Shown: piece by piece, positions 8,399-17,992 of the stretch | Layout of the letters: the number at the start of each line of letters is the position of its first letter | Numbering within the stretch: the stretch's first letter is position 1 | Origin: Nemertoderma westbladi | Taxonomy: Eukaryota; Xenacoelomorpha; Nemertodermatida; Nemertodermatidae | Reading direction: 5' to 3' | Assembly (NCBI GenBank): GCA_032718475.1 | Contig: JAUCBJ010007255.1 | Coordinates: 1-30,746 of the forward strand | DNA length: 30,746 bases | Program-made: the position numbers and the translations under genes | The notes under the pieces: model-generated | The model's input: the letters and a program-made list of their open reading frames with translations, nothing else | Database searches by the model: none | What the model was told of the DNA's origin: nothing

Positions 8399-9791
8399 TA
8401 CTACTACTACTAGGATCGGCATGCTGCATTGCAGCTGCATTTTTAAGAATGCTGTGCCGGCTTATCGACAAAATTGCACCGCCACAACTCCCTATCACCC
8501 ATGACATTTGCTAGATCATCCGCATCTTCAAGGCCAGTGTCCTTTAAGATGCGTCTCAAGAAAGTCATGGGCTGTCCACCATGCTTATTCACTCCATGAG
8601 GCTGCCAAAGTACAAGATTATGCACTGGCTGGTCCTCACGGCGAAAGCCCTGTCCTGAAAGAAATGTCCTGCAAAGCGGAGGCGATTTTGTTCTAGTGTC
8701 AAGCTTGGGGGAACCAATGAGACACCTCCAATGTTATATAGTGTCTGGTTGGAGATGTGTGCATTGTACTTGACGCAATGAACCCGGCGTAGCATTCTTG
8801 TGAATGTGACATCCAGAGATTTGGTGTCCTCAGCAGTTAGAGCCCAGCATGGACTCCCATAGAGGAGTACTGGAACTACTGCTGCTCTAAATAATCGGAC
8901 CTTAAGTTTCCGATTAATTCGTAACTCTCGGTGACTTCCAAATCCTGGAAAGCCTATTCAAGGCTGCCCATGCCTTTCCCTTACGTATTCGAAGTCCTCA
9001 CCTGACTTCCGGATCCATGATCCCAGGTAACAGAAGTCATCCACATGCTCAAGCATACCATCTTTTGAGCTTATGCTCATCCGATCAGAGACTTGCTGAG
9101 GACTTTCAAAGTTAACTGTCAAAATTTTGGTCTTTCTGGAGTTAATAAAAAGACCAACACTAGAAGCAGCATGTTCTAATGAGCTGAGGAGCCGTTGGGC
9201 TCCCTCTAGTGATTCTGAGAGTACTCCTAAGTCATCAGCAAAGTCTAGATCAGTTAGGTACTTGGCAGGATTTCCTCGACTTCTGGAGCCAGTAGGTGGA
9301 GTTATCATCACCCTATCATCATTATGATGATCTAAAGACATGCGTAGAACATAGTCAACAACAATTATGAACAAGAATGGTGCAAGTGTGTCTCCCTGGA
9401 GGACGCCCCATAACACTTCAAATGGTTCTGTGTCACCGTCAACAGTAGACACAAATGTTGTCGAACCATCGTATACTGATCTGATTGCTGCAATAATTTC
9501 ATCAGGAATCCCATATAATGAAAGTATGCTGAACATACGTGAGCGAGAGACTGAATCAAAGGCCTTGAAGAAGTCAACAAAGATAACAGCCAGATGCCTG
9601 TCTTTCTTTTTTGATAACTCCTCAATTATCCTTCTAAGTGCCAAAATGGGCTCCATGGTCCCATGACCTTTACGGAACCCATTCTGATTTCCACGGAGCA
9701 GTCTCTCAATGGGATCCCTGATGCGATTTAATAGAATTCTATTGTATAGCTTTGCAGCAATCGAGATCAATGAGATGAGAATGAGAAACAA
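8399..9791 (-). mobile_element. RTE-like LINE family B, copy 2, nested in family A
   Basis: It is 5'-truncated within the RT (starting near ISLISIAAKL, with about 15 extra bases at the junction) and ends in GCCGATCC plus a (TAG)n tail on the minus strand. The flanks are CAGTTTGCC (8390-8398) and CCAGGTAAG (9792-9800). Copy 3 of family A has CAGTTTGCCATGTAAG (as reverse complement) with nothing between, so the insertion site is defined and any duplication is at most about 2 bp. Confidence 0.8.
8443..9768 (-). pseudogene. LINE family B reverse transcriptase, copy 2
   Basis: On the minus strand a long open frame (in frame from 9911, but family B only from about 9768) carries IAAKLYNRILLNR, QNGFRKGHGTMEP, AVIFVDFFKAFDSV (RT motif with catalytic Asp), VLQGDTLAPFLF and the catalytic DLDFADDLGVLS. 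A single-base loss shifts it to a stop near 8958 (compare the DLRIRKGKAW frame of copy 1). The C-terminal part persists in other frames to 8443 with LYNIGGVSL and RLRFAGHFF. The first residues of the open frame (MRKLRMIL...QQSRLTW) belong to the host family A linker, so the frame is an accidental fusion of two LINEs. Confidence 0.85.
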
Positions 9792-10860
9792 CCAGGTAAG
9801 TCTTGATTGTTGCTGTATGTGAGCAGTTGTAAATTGCTTCAATTTTACCCTGTATGTACTTTTCCTGGCTGATGTTGTAGGCCAATTTAAGATCATCCTT
9901 AGCTTTCTCAACCTTGTTAATGTTTTCAGTTATTGGTTGTTCGGTTTTAACTTTGTAGGCTATCTTAAGATCTTCTCTCTTACAAGTACCTCAGAGTTTT
10001 GCCATGGCACATACTGTTTCCGTTTGGGTTTCTGAGGGATATGCCTCTTAGCTGATTCCTAGTGGGCTGTTATTATATTCTGGTATATTGAATCGGTGGA
10101 CTGGTCTTCATCCATTGACCATGAAGTGCTTCAAAGCGGTTTTGAACTTCTGTGTAAGCATCCTTTACAGCATTGTCAGTTCTGAGTTTCTCTCATTTAT
10201 AGTTGATTTGCTTGCTTGTCCTGGGTTTGCTGGCTCTCAAGCTGAGTCTGATCTCTGCAGTCACAATTCTGTGGTCCGAACCAATTAGGCTGAACGAGCT
10301 GTATGCCTCGCAGTTGATCATGCTGTTTCTCCACTTTTTGTTTATAAGGATGTAATCCAGTTGTGCTTTGGTTCCATTAGGGTATTGAAAGGTCAATAGT
10401 TTCCCCTTACTCTTTTCGAATGTGTTGTTTGTTGGTATCAATTCACATTCTTCCATTAGGTCTAAAAGTAAGTACCCATTTCTGTTAGAACTGGTGTTAT
10501 AGGTGTAACCCTTGATGCCTTCTGGACCAATTTTCGCATTCAGGTCACCAGCAATGACTTTAACATTGTGTTTCGGAATGTCCTTTATAAGTCCAGTCAG
10601 ATCTTCATAAAACTTCACTGCTTGTTCTGGCTCTGAGGCATTAGTTGGAATGAGCAACATATAACTGTTGCCTTGGGATTCCCATCAAATGTTGCGATCA
10701 TAACCCTGGAATTTATAGATTCGATGTTGTTTAGGGTCTTAAGTGCAAATGGGCTTAGCAGAATTCCTACTCCACCAATTGATGCATTGGCTGAGCTTGT
10801 TACGAACGTACATCCATTTCCAATGTCATTGTACTTCATTGCAGTGTCTTCATGACAAAT
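9792..10860 (-). pseudogene. LINE family A AP-endonuclease domain and linker, copy 2
   Basis: The minus strand encodes an endonuclease/exonuclease/phosphatase-fold nicking domain in two frames. The first (10839-10640) has SIGGVGILL and NSRVMIATFDGNP. The second (10660-10193) has PTNASEPEQAV, VIAGDLNAKIG (the GDLN active-site motif), GYLLLDLMEECEL, AQLDYILINKKW and IGSDHRIVTAEI (the SDH motif). This enzyme cuts the target DNA to prime LINE reverse transcription. A frameshift sits near 10640-10660. The linker (PQKPKRKQYVPWQNSEV) runs down to 9792 with more breaks. It contains the uninterrupted target of the Gypsy element found at 15593. Confidence 0.85.
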
Positions 10861-10900
10861 CCGATGTTCTCGGATGCAGATTGTTGGTGCTAGAGAGATT

Positions 10901-11977
10901 CTAGTGCCCTACGTGGGTTTTTTTGGTGGATTCGCAGGCACATTACCACACTGTTACACACAGACACGCGCTCACACAAAGCAAAGGGCCGAAGGGTCTT
11001 AACATCGACGACGATTAGGCTTAACTGATCTGTATAGGCCTAATGCAGACGGACAACACAACTGCAATAAGGTTACTTGGGGAAGACACTCATACTCAGT
11101 GCGTTGAATGCTGGAGTTCAGGCCAGTCAATGGCAGTAACCAGCTGGCAAATATGATACCGACCTGATGTATTGCGGTGCTGCAGTGACTTTCTCCAGTC
11201 AGCCAGTAGCGGCAGTCTGCTACTCTAGTACTCTGTAATCTAACTGAGGGATAACATCGAGGAAAACCCTACTTCTGATGGTTGAACCAGTTCAGCAGTT
11301 AGTTTATTGTATAATAATAATCAAAGCAATAATAATAACAATATCAAACAGAATAGCAGAATAACAGAAACGTGAGTGCGAATGAGAGCTGGTGTGTAAA
11401 TGTGAAAAAAAAAAAGAAAAAGAAAAAAGAAGTGCTGAAAAGTATGGCCAATTGGCAACCCAACGTGGGGTATGTAAAATAATACCGAGTCTGATAATTA
11501 TGATTTAAATTACACTATATATACATTCGGTAAAAAGCAGTATTGCTATACCTCGCTTAGGTGGCGTAATATAAAGGAAATTAACAAGGCCAATGTAAAC
11601 AAATTTGGTATACAGTATAAGGGATACGGGCATTTATACTGCACCCAGTTGTTATTTAGGCTATAATGCACTTGGACTAATAAATATTTCCCTAAATAAT
11701 AACCCAAGAAAAAATGCACATTCTATATGTTTGTTCAATCATCATAATGTATATATATATAAAAAATAGAGACACAGTCATGACATACATCAGTTAGAAG
11801 AAAAAATATAAACTATACATTTCCAAAAAATATGTGGTATATAACTAATACAAATCTACTAACTATCAACTTCTCAATTCACTAACAATTTTATGTATAG
11901 TACTTATACTTTGCATCGATTTATAGATAACAAGATAAGAGTTCAAATTATCTTTACAGACGTACACGTATACTAAT
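10901..11977. other. No supported gene; possible 5' UTR of LINE family A
   Basis: The first 350 bases are moderately GC-rich and may be the LINE 5' UTR on the minus strand, but no homologous copy in this window tests that. The rest is AT-rich, with an A-rich run (11405-11428) and a short (TA)n run (11748-11761). No gene is seen. Confidence 0.35.
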
Positions 11978-12052
11978 ATCGTACATAATAAGATCGTACA
12001 TAATAAGATCGTACATAATAAGAATGTACATAATAAGATCAAACATAATAAC
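11978..12052 (+). repeat. 15-bp tandem repeat (ATCGTACATAATAAG), about 5 copies
   Basis: Three exact units (11978-12022) are followed by degenerate units. Related ACATAATA words continue to about 12100. Confidence 0.85.
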
Positions 12053-12395
12053 ATAATCGAAACATAATAACATCAACATCAAACATAATCGTACATAATA
12101 TGCCAGACACTACCAGCACAGCAATATCAATTTAGTAAACTTTTTAGGAGATTCAACCAGGGTGATTCCTACTGAAGCCCTTTTGTTTACTGCTAATGAA
12201 GTTAATTCAATTTTCGGGCAATCGTTACTTGGTTACTTGAAATACGTATAACATCTGTTCTTAATTGCGATTTAAATTAATCTCCTAAACATTTCTTAAT
12301 CAATTATTATGCATTAAAATAAATCAGCACATTACCAATAATCAATATAGAGATAGATAGCTGGGGGTATTCCAAAAAATGAAAAATTATATCCA
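12053..12395. other. AT-rich stretch, no supported gene
   Basis: No coding homology and no RNA gene recognised. Confidence 0.4.
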
Positions 12396-12780
12396 CGGAC
12401 GTCCCATACGTATAGAGGGAACAACCAGACGTCGCGTGGGAACAACCAGATATCCCATACGTATCGAGGGAACAACCAGGCATCACGAATGTGGCGAGGG
12501 AACAACCAGACATCCCATGGGGACAACCAGACGTCGCATGGGAACAACTAGACATCCCGTATGTATCGAGGGAACAACCAGACGTCCCGTGGGAACAACT
12601 GGACATCCCGTACGTATCGAGGGGACAACCAGACGTCGCGTGGGAGCAACTAGACATCCTGTACGTTTCGAGGGAACAACCAGACATCCCGTGGGAACAA
12701 CTAGACATTCCATCCCGTATGTGTCGCGGGAACAACAAGACATCACGAATATGGCGAGAAAACAACCAGACGTCCGTCCT
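12396..12780 (+). repeat. GC-rich minisatellite, alternating ~21/30-bp units
   Basis: The units are variants of GGGAACAACCAGACGTCGCGT (about 21 bp) alternating with GGAACAACTAGACATCCCGT extended by ACGTATCGA (about 30 bp), giving a ~51-bp higher-order period. Array length is ~385 bp. Long open frames on both strands (repeating EGTTRH/REQPDVPWEQ words on plus and CSLDTYGMSS words on minus) come from the unit length and CpG-rich composition, not from a gene. The array is far richer in G+C than its surroundings. Confidence 0.85.
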
Positions 12781-13773
12781 GTATTAAATCCCATTATCAC
12801 TACTGTTGGTAGAAGTTTCTTCACCAGATCTCAGAGTATATTCAATATCTGGAACTTTAAATCTTTGAGGTTAGCATAGTTAGTATTCACCGCTTTTAGG
12901 GTTCAGCCGGATCACATTATGCGTCCCCGGATAAACCAATAAAAGTCCCTAAACCGGCATTCATTACAGTAAACATACGGAGATAGAAGTATGTATCGAC
13001 CTGAAGTTATAATGGATGATATCGTTCCATTAAAGAGTAATTTATAATATGGTTTTTGCTCATCAGAACATTAATCTGTAACATCCCCTTTTACTGCAGG
13101 AAAATATATATGTTCAAATAATGGTAGAAAATAAATATATATTAATGTTCTGTAGAGCGTTAGATAGATTTCAGTAATAATCTATACATACAGATCTGGG
13201 CTCACCCTATTGCAGTTAATTTTCAATTAGGGCCTATTTTATTAATTTTCTTAATGTATATATATTTCATTTGTACTCATTCTTTTTTAAAGAGCCTATA
13301 TTTATAGACTCGTTTCAACTAAAAACTCCGATCTAATCATCGACTATGGTAATTACCGCTCCCATGCTCATATATTCCTCTCTCTTAATTGGTGTTTTAA
13401 AAGTAATATATTTTAGGCGTGGAGGCGACCCAATTTATAAGAAATATTATAACTTACCTTATGTCGTTTTAGAATTGATACTGAAATATTAATTTACCAT
13501 GTTGATGTCTCAACAAAATTATTTAGCTATATTTATTCTAAAGAATCTCCATGAAATACTCAGCCAATCATTTTGCGAGATCAACCATAAGCAAGCTGTC
13601 TTATTACTCTAGGGCCTAACACTATTCCATGTCCTATATAATTACACCTAGCTGGAATAGTGGTGAAGTGGAAGTGGTCGGACTGATTCCTCCTAGCCCG
13701 GCAAACACACCGGACGTGTTCTAGCACATATCTGATGTTTCAGCTAAATCAGTGATTGCACTTTGAGACATTT

Positions 13774-13786
13774 TGCCCTCTAGCGG
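13774..13786 (-). promoter_or_regulatory. CTCF-like motif (TGCCCTCTAGCGG)
   Basis: On the minus strand this reads CCGCTAGAGGGCA, which fits the conserved animal CTCF core (CC..C.AG.GGGC). A weaker partner, GCCCTCTAGCGAG, lies at 13921. Binding is inference from the motif alone; the word may also be part of a dispersed repeat. Confidence 0.35.
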
Positions 13787-14593
13787 CAGACTAGAGAACT
13801 GCAGACAGATGAGCCTCCTTTGAATGACACAGTTAATGGTCTAGTACAAATATACCAAGTTTCAGCTAGAGCGGGTTTAAAGCAAAGAAAATGTGAGGAT
13901 ATTTAATATCTAGACATGTAGCCCTCTAGCGAGAGACTGAGGATTTAATGGTGTCTGGAAGTCCCTAAAAAACAAAACTTATGGTCTTATTGATGCCTAC
14001 TAATTTTAGACTCGAAAGCTTTAAATCCGACGAAGACCTAAGTACGTAATTCAAATTCGGAGCGACGATGATGACATACAGTAAAATTATTGAATGAACT
14101 ATTTGCCATAATTGACCTATCCCCCTAAGAGATAGTGCCAGTTCGCAAAGGCTCCGCCAACTTCGTGGCTCGGACCCTATACCCCATGCTATAAAATGTA
14201 TTCGATCGATATACAATTATATATTAATCCGCTAGGTGGTGTCAAATTATTATTCTGCAATTTCGTACTTGTACAGTACAGCAGTACCGTACCGGTAGGC
14301 CTATGTCATTACTTCGGAGTCTCTAGCCGATCCCCAATGAAATGTCTTAACTTTTCAATTTTGTAGAAGATAGACTTTATGATTCTCTACAAGCAACCAA
14401 AATATCAGCTCTGGAAAATGAGGCGTTCAGAAATTTAACATTTTCTAAAAATAATCTGTCGAAGCTGACATCAGACTGCATGATTTTTCACCAAACTTTA
14501 CAAATTTTCTAAACTTTCCCTCTACTACTTACCTACTAAGTTTGGTTCAATTTCAAATCAGGGATGCCGAGAAATTCGCGTTCAAAGATTTAC

Positions 14594-14626
14594 CAGACAG
14601 GCGGACAGACAGACAGACAGACGGAC
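14594..14626 (+). repeat. (ACAG)n microsatellite
   Basis: About seven imperfect GACA units. Confidence 0.8.
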
Positions 14627-14811
14627 ATGCCCCATTTGCCCTATATGAACCGTACGCCAAGGCTCGCCAACTACGTGTCTCGCCCCCCATTCTGTCAGCC
14701 ATTACTGGGATTCGTTGCGCCTGTTTTGGGCGTACTGTAGGTGTAACTATTCTATCCCTGTATACTGTAGAAGATTTAGGCTGTATACTATCTGCCTGTT
14801 TACTTCCTACT

Positions 14812-15592
14812 GGCTAAGCCCATTTGCACTTAAGACCCTAAACAACATCGAATCTATAAATTCCAGGGTTATGATCACAACATTTGATTGGAATCCCAAG
14901 ACAACAGTTATGTGTTGCTACAGTCCAACCAATGCCTCAGAGCCAGAACAAGCAGTCAAGTTTTATGAAGATCTGACTGGACTTATAAAGGACATTCCGA
15001 AACACAATGTTAAAGTCATTGCTGGTGACCTGAATGTGCAAATTGGCCCAGAAGACATCAAGGGTTACACCTATAACACCAGTTCTAACAGAAATGGGTA
15101 CTTACTTTTAGACCTAATGGAAGAATGTGAATTGATACCAACAAACAACACATTCGAAAAGAGTAAGGGGAAGCTATGGACCTTTCAATACCCTAATGGA
15201 ACCAAAGCACAACTGGATTACATCCTTATAAACAAAAAGTGGAGAAACAGCATGATCAACTGCTAGGCATACAGCTCGTTCAACCTAATTGGTTCGGACC
15301 ACAGAATTGTGACTGCAGAGATCAGACTCAGTTTGAGAGCCAGCAATCCCAGGACAAGCAAGCAAATCAACTATGACTGGGAGAAACTCAGAACTGACAA
15401 TGCATTAAAGGATGCTTACACAGTAGAAGTTCAAAACCGCTTTGAAGCACTTCAGTCAATGGATGAAGACCAGTCCACCGATTCAATATACCAGAATATA
15501 ATAACAGCCCACAAGGAATCAGCTAAGAGGCATATCCCCCAGAAACCCAAACGAAAACAGTATGTGCCATGGCAAAACTCTGAGGTTACTTG
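14812..15592 (+). pseudogene. LINE family A AP-endonuclease domain, copy 3
   Basis: From PFALKTLNNI the frame gives PTNASEPEQAVKFYEDL, VIAGDLNVQIG (GDLN motif), GYLLLDLMEECEL, AQLDYILINKKW, then a TAG at 15264-15266. It continues in frame with IGSDHRIVTAEI (SDH motif), LRASNPRTSKQI and KPKRKQYVPWQNSEV. The endonuclease's N-terminal catalytic residues are lost by 5' truncation. It is close to minus-strand copy 2 in both protein and DNA. The frame ends where the Gypsy LTR begins. Confidence 0.85.
15588..15592. repeat. Gypsy target site duplication, left copy (ACTTG)
   Basis: Repeated at 20533-20537. The empty site in copy 2 (reverse complement of about 9980-10000) has a single ACTTG between CTGAGGT and TAAGAGAG. 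Confidence 0.9.
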
Positions 15593-15703
15593 TGTGTGAT
15601 ATACGCGTAGCGTATATTAGACTGATTTGAATATATAGGCCGGCTACCGGTTTGACGGCAGTCTGGTTAGATTGGACTGGCAGAACCGTTCCATCATTAC
15701 ATA
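15593..15703 (+). repeat. 5' LTR, 111 bp
   Basis: Runs from TGTGTGATATAC to CATTACATA and matches 20422-20532 at 110 of 111 positions (C at 15604, G at 20433). It contains an 8-bp inverted repeat, ATATACGC / GCGTATAT (15599-15617), which the single difference breaks in the 3' LTR. No clear TATA box or AATAAA is visible in so short an LTR. Confidence 0.92.
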
Positions 15704-15721
15704 TGGCGCAGTTTCAGTACT
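15704..15721 (+). other. Putative primer-binding site
   Basis: TGGCGCAGTTTCAGTACT follows the LTR with no spacer. A TGG start fits the CCA end of a tRNA. The tRNA species was not identified. Confidence 0.55.
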
Positions 15722-15895
15722 CACCTACTTGCCCATGCAGTACTGCACTTTGTACTCGGCCTAACTCACAACTCTGCAATTGCTACCGCACTTTATTCAT
15801 ATTACCTTAATAAATAATATCGGCAATTAATTTCGTAATAAACTATTTCTGTATTTGCTGATACCGTGATACGGATATTTGATATTGGATAGGCT

Positions 15896-17992
15896 ATGGC
15901 AAGAGCAAACGACGACTGCGACCCATTCTCCTTCATTCTACGAAACTCGCCACCCCCATTCGACCTGGAATCGGAACGCTCCACCTGGGAGCTGTGGCGA
16001 GACGAGTGGGACGCTTTCCTCGTCACCTCTGGACTTGGAAACTTGCGCGTCACTGACTCAGCCGATCCACCTGACCCAACCGTATCGGCAGCTCTTCTAG
16101 CGGCAACAAACCGCATACGGCGGGCAACTCTGACCACCGCCTTCTCCCACGCAACGAACGCAGTCGTCAAGGGTTTGGGCCTGTCCGCCATCGACAATGC
16201 AGACACCGATGTTATCATCCAACATCTCGGCGTCCATATCGACGGCGGGACCAATAAACGCGTCCACCGGCAGGAACTGTCGCGCCGATCCCGCCTACTT
16301 GAGGAAACTCCTGAGACATTCCTAGTTAACCTCCGGGATATCGCTTCGAAATGCAGATTCGAGGCACTCCCGACTCCGGATGCCCATCGCAACGACAGAC
16401 TGCTCGACCAATTTATCGCCGGCTTCGGCGATAAAGAGGTTACTGAGCACCTACTCCGGCTCCCCGCAGGAAGTTCGATCACCGACGCCCTCAACCTCGC
16501 CCAAACCGTGTGGACCGCGCGGAAGGATGCAGCCTCACTCTCCTTCTCCTCCACACCGGCACCTACGGCAGCTAAGGCGGAGGCAAGGTCGGATAAACGA
16601 CGGAAAGGGAACCGGAGCCCTCGCTCCAACGCTATCCCAACGGGCCCGACCTGCACCAAATGCGGCTATCCCCCACACGGACCGGGCCAACGTTGCCCCG
16701 GTACGGACGCGCGGTGCCGCCACTGTAAACTGGTCGGACACTACGACAGGATGTGTCCCAGACCCCGCCCCCCACAGGCCCACGCAGCTGCCGCACCCCC
16801 GGCACCATGCTACATGGAGGACCACACCGCAACCAACAATGCCGAAGTCTGGTCGGTCCTGGTTGGAACCGAACTCGAGAACGCCCCGGTTGTTTCATCA
16901 ACCGAACAACTCGAGTCACTAGAGACCGTCACCCTGGGCTTCCAAGTCTACAAGAACCTGGCATCTGGAATTCCGGAACTCCAGTTTCTTCCGGACTCTG
17001 GGGCCAACATCTCGGCTATTCCGTTCCGGATATTCACCGCGTTTGGTGGCCAGATCGGAAACCTCCGCAAACCCTTCCCCAATCCACAAGCCCCGATACT
17101 CGCCAACGGCAGCCAGACTGGATGGGAATTCAAGGGACTGTTCACCGCTACGATCCAGTGCCACGACCTCCACACCGCCTGTACAACCGACATCTGGGTG
17201 CTGGAGGGACTCCAGCAGCCACTCCTGTGCCGCAAGTCCTGCTTTACCCTAAGGATTCTCAGCAGCCCAATCCTTAGAGGTGGGTCGCCAGCACCCCCTG
17301 TCGTGGCGTCCTCCACAGGCCCCACCACACCGCCACCGACAGAGCTTACTACCCCATCCAAAGCTACAATTACCACACCCACCGTAGACCGTGATATAGC
17401 TTGGCGGGCCCTGGAAACCCGCTTCCCGCACCCCCTATCGGGTGTCTGCAGGGTGATGAAGGGTGGGGACATTACTATCAAACTCACTCCGGGCGCGAAA
17501 CCTAAAAACTCATACGCCAATAGGGCCATCCCAGCGAACCTAGAGGAGGCCTTTAACAGGGAACTGGATGAACAGGTGGCCATGGGGATTCTAGAACCAG
17601 CCAACGACGAAAACTGCCCCAGCGACTGGCTGAGCCACATGGTTATTACCCGTAAAAAAGATGGTGAATCGGTCCGAATTACCGTCGACCTCCGGGAACT
17701 CAACCTGAACACCGTCCGCCCAACCTACTTCTCCCCATCCCCGTTCCACGTCGTTTCGCGGATCCCTCCCACCGCCAGTGTATTCACCGTTATAGACGGA
17801 TTAAAGGGGTTCCACCAGGTCAACTTGGACCCCCGGAGTCGGGGTCTTACAATATTCGTCACACCGCGAGGCCGCTACCGCTACTTCCGCATGCCCATGG
17901 GCTGGCACGGCAGCTCGGATGTTTTAATGCCCGCATGGCCCATGCACTCCGGGGGATCCCCAACATCGGCCGCATCGTGGAAGACATTATAA
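15896..17992 (+). CDS. Gypsy gag-protease-RT (first part of polyprotein)
   Basis: The ATG begins MARANDDCDPF. Residues 1-220 are a gag capsid-like region (WELWRDEWDAFL, LLDQFIAGFGD). Two zinc knuckles follow: CTKCGYPPHGPGQRC (253-267, C-x2-C-x4-H-x5-C) and CRHCKLVGHYDRMC (274-287, C-x2-C-x4-H-x4-C). The aspartic protease active site is FLPDSGANISAIP (DSG at 367-369). RT begins near 540, with catalytic Asp634 in FTVIDGLKGFHQV and RYFRMPMG at 663-670. Gag and pol share one frame without a frameshift between them. After about residue 675 the frame is wrong: four T's at 17922-17925 are one short for continuity, and the last 20 residues to the stop are spurious. The true continuation is in the frame starting at 17935. 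A real mutation or a homopolymer sequencing error could explain this. Confidence 0.93.
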   Translation: MARANDDCDPFSFILRNSPPPFDLESERSTWELWRDEWDAFLVTSGLGNLRVTDSADPPDPTVSAALLAATNRIRRATLTTAFSHATNAVVKGLGLSAIDNADTDVIIQHLGVHIDGGTNKRVHRQELSRRSRLLEETPETFLVNLRDIASKCRFEALPTPDAHRNDRLLDQFIAGFGDKEVTEHLLRLPAGSSITDALNLAQTVWTARKDAASLSFSSTPAPTAAKAEARSDKRRKGNRSPRSNAIPTGPTCTKCGYPPHGPGQRCPGTDARCRHCKLVGHYDRMCPRPRPPQAHAAAAPPAPCYMEDHTATNNAEVWSVLVGTELENAPVVSSTEQLESLETVTLGFQVYKNLASGIPELQFLPDSGANISAIPFRIFTAFGGQIGNLRKPFPNPQAPILANGSQTGWEFKGLFTATIQCHDLHTACTTDIWVLEGLQQPLLCRKSCFTLRILSSPILRGGSPAPPVVASSTGPTTPPPTELTTPSKATITTPTVDRDIAWRALETRFPHPLSGVCRVMKGGDITIKLTPGAKPKNSYANRAIPANLEEAFNRELDEQVAMGILEPANDENCPSDWLSHMVITRKKDGESVRITVDLRELNLNTVRPTYFSPSPFHVVSRIPPTASVFTVIDGLKGFHQVNLDPRSRGLTIFVTPRGRYRYFRMPMGWHGSSDVLMPAWPMHSGGSPTSAASWKTL

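Larger units (their letters stand above)
8003..10900 (-). mobile_element. RTE-like LINE family A, copy 2, with family B nested inside
   Basis: In the minus sense this copy runs from an AP-endonuclease region (10860 downwards), through a linker (to 9792), then a foreign family B LINE (9791-8399), then resumes with its own RT region (8398 to about 8003), where homology with copy 3 stops. The two family A parts join exactly as in copy 3 (20533 onwards), which is uninterrupted there. The 5' boundary is uncertain: 10901-11250 may be its 5' UTR. Confidence 0.75.
12781..14811. other. AT-rich stretch, no supported gene
   Basis: No coding homology was recognised. It contains two GCCCTCTAGCG words (13775 and 13921), an (ACAG)n microsatellite (14594-14626), and two related words near 14152 and 14658 (AAGGCTC.GCCAACT.CGTG). 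Those two words suggest pieces of one unidentified dispersed repeat. Confidence 0.4.

Noticed and set aside
12307-12879. Long open frames on both strands (up to 166 codons) over the tandem array
   Set aside because: The peptides simply repeat the minisatellite unit in several frames on both strands. No start context, domain or conservation is visible.
15600-15617. Link between the Gypsy LTR (TACGCGTAG) and the CTACGCGTAG foldback element
   Set aside because: The shared 9-base word sits in an unrelated context and nothing else matches, so it is treated as coincidence.
15802-16659. 285-codon minus-strand frame opposite gag
   Set aside because: It is a shadow of the GC-rich gag frame. The plus strand carries zinc knuckles and continues into protease and RT; the minus frame has no recognisable domain.
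16948-17712. 254-codon minus-strand frame opposite protease/RT
   Set aside because: Same reason: an antisense shadow in GC-rich coding sequence.
17915-17930. Programmed -1 frameshift in the Gypsy polyprotein
   Set aside because: The site lies inside the RT palm, not between gag and pol, and does not fit an X-XXY-YYZ slippery heptamer. A missing base is simpler.
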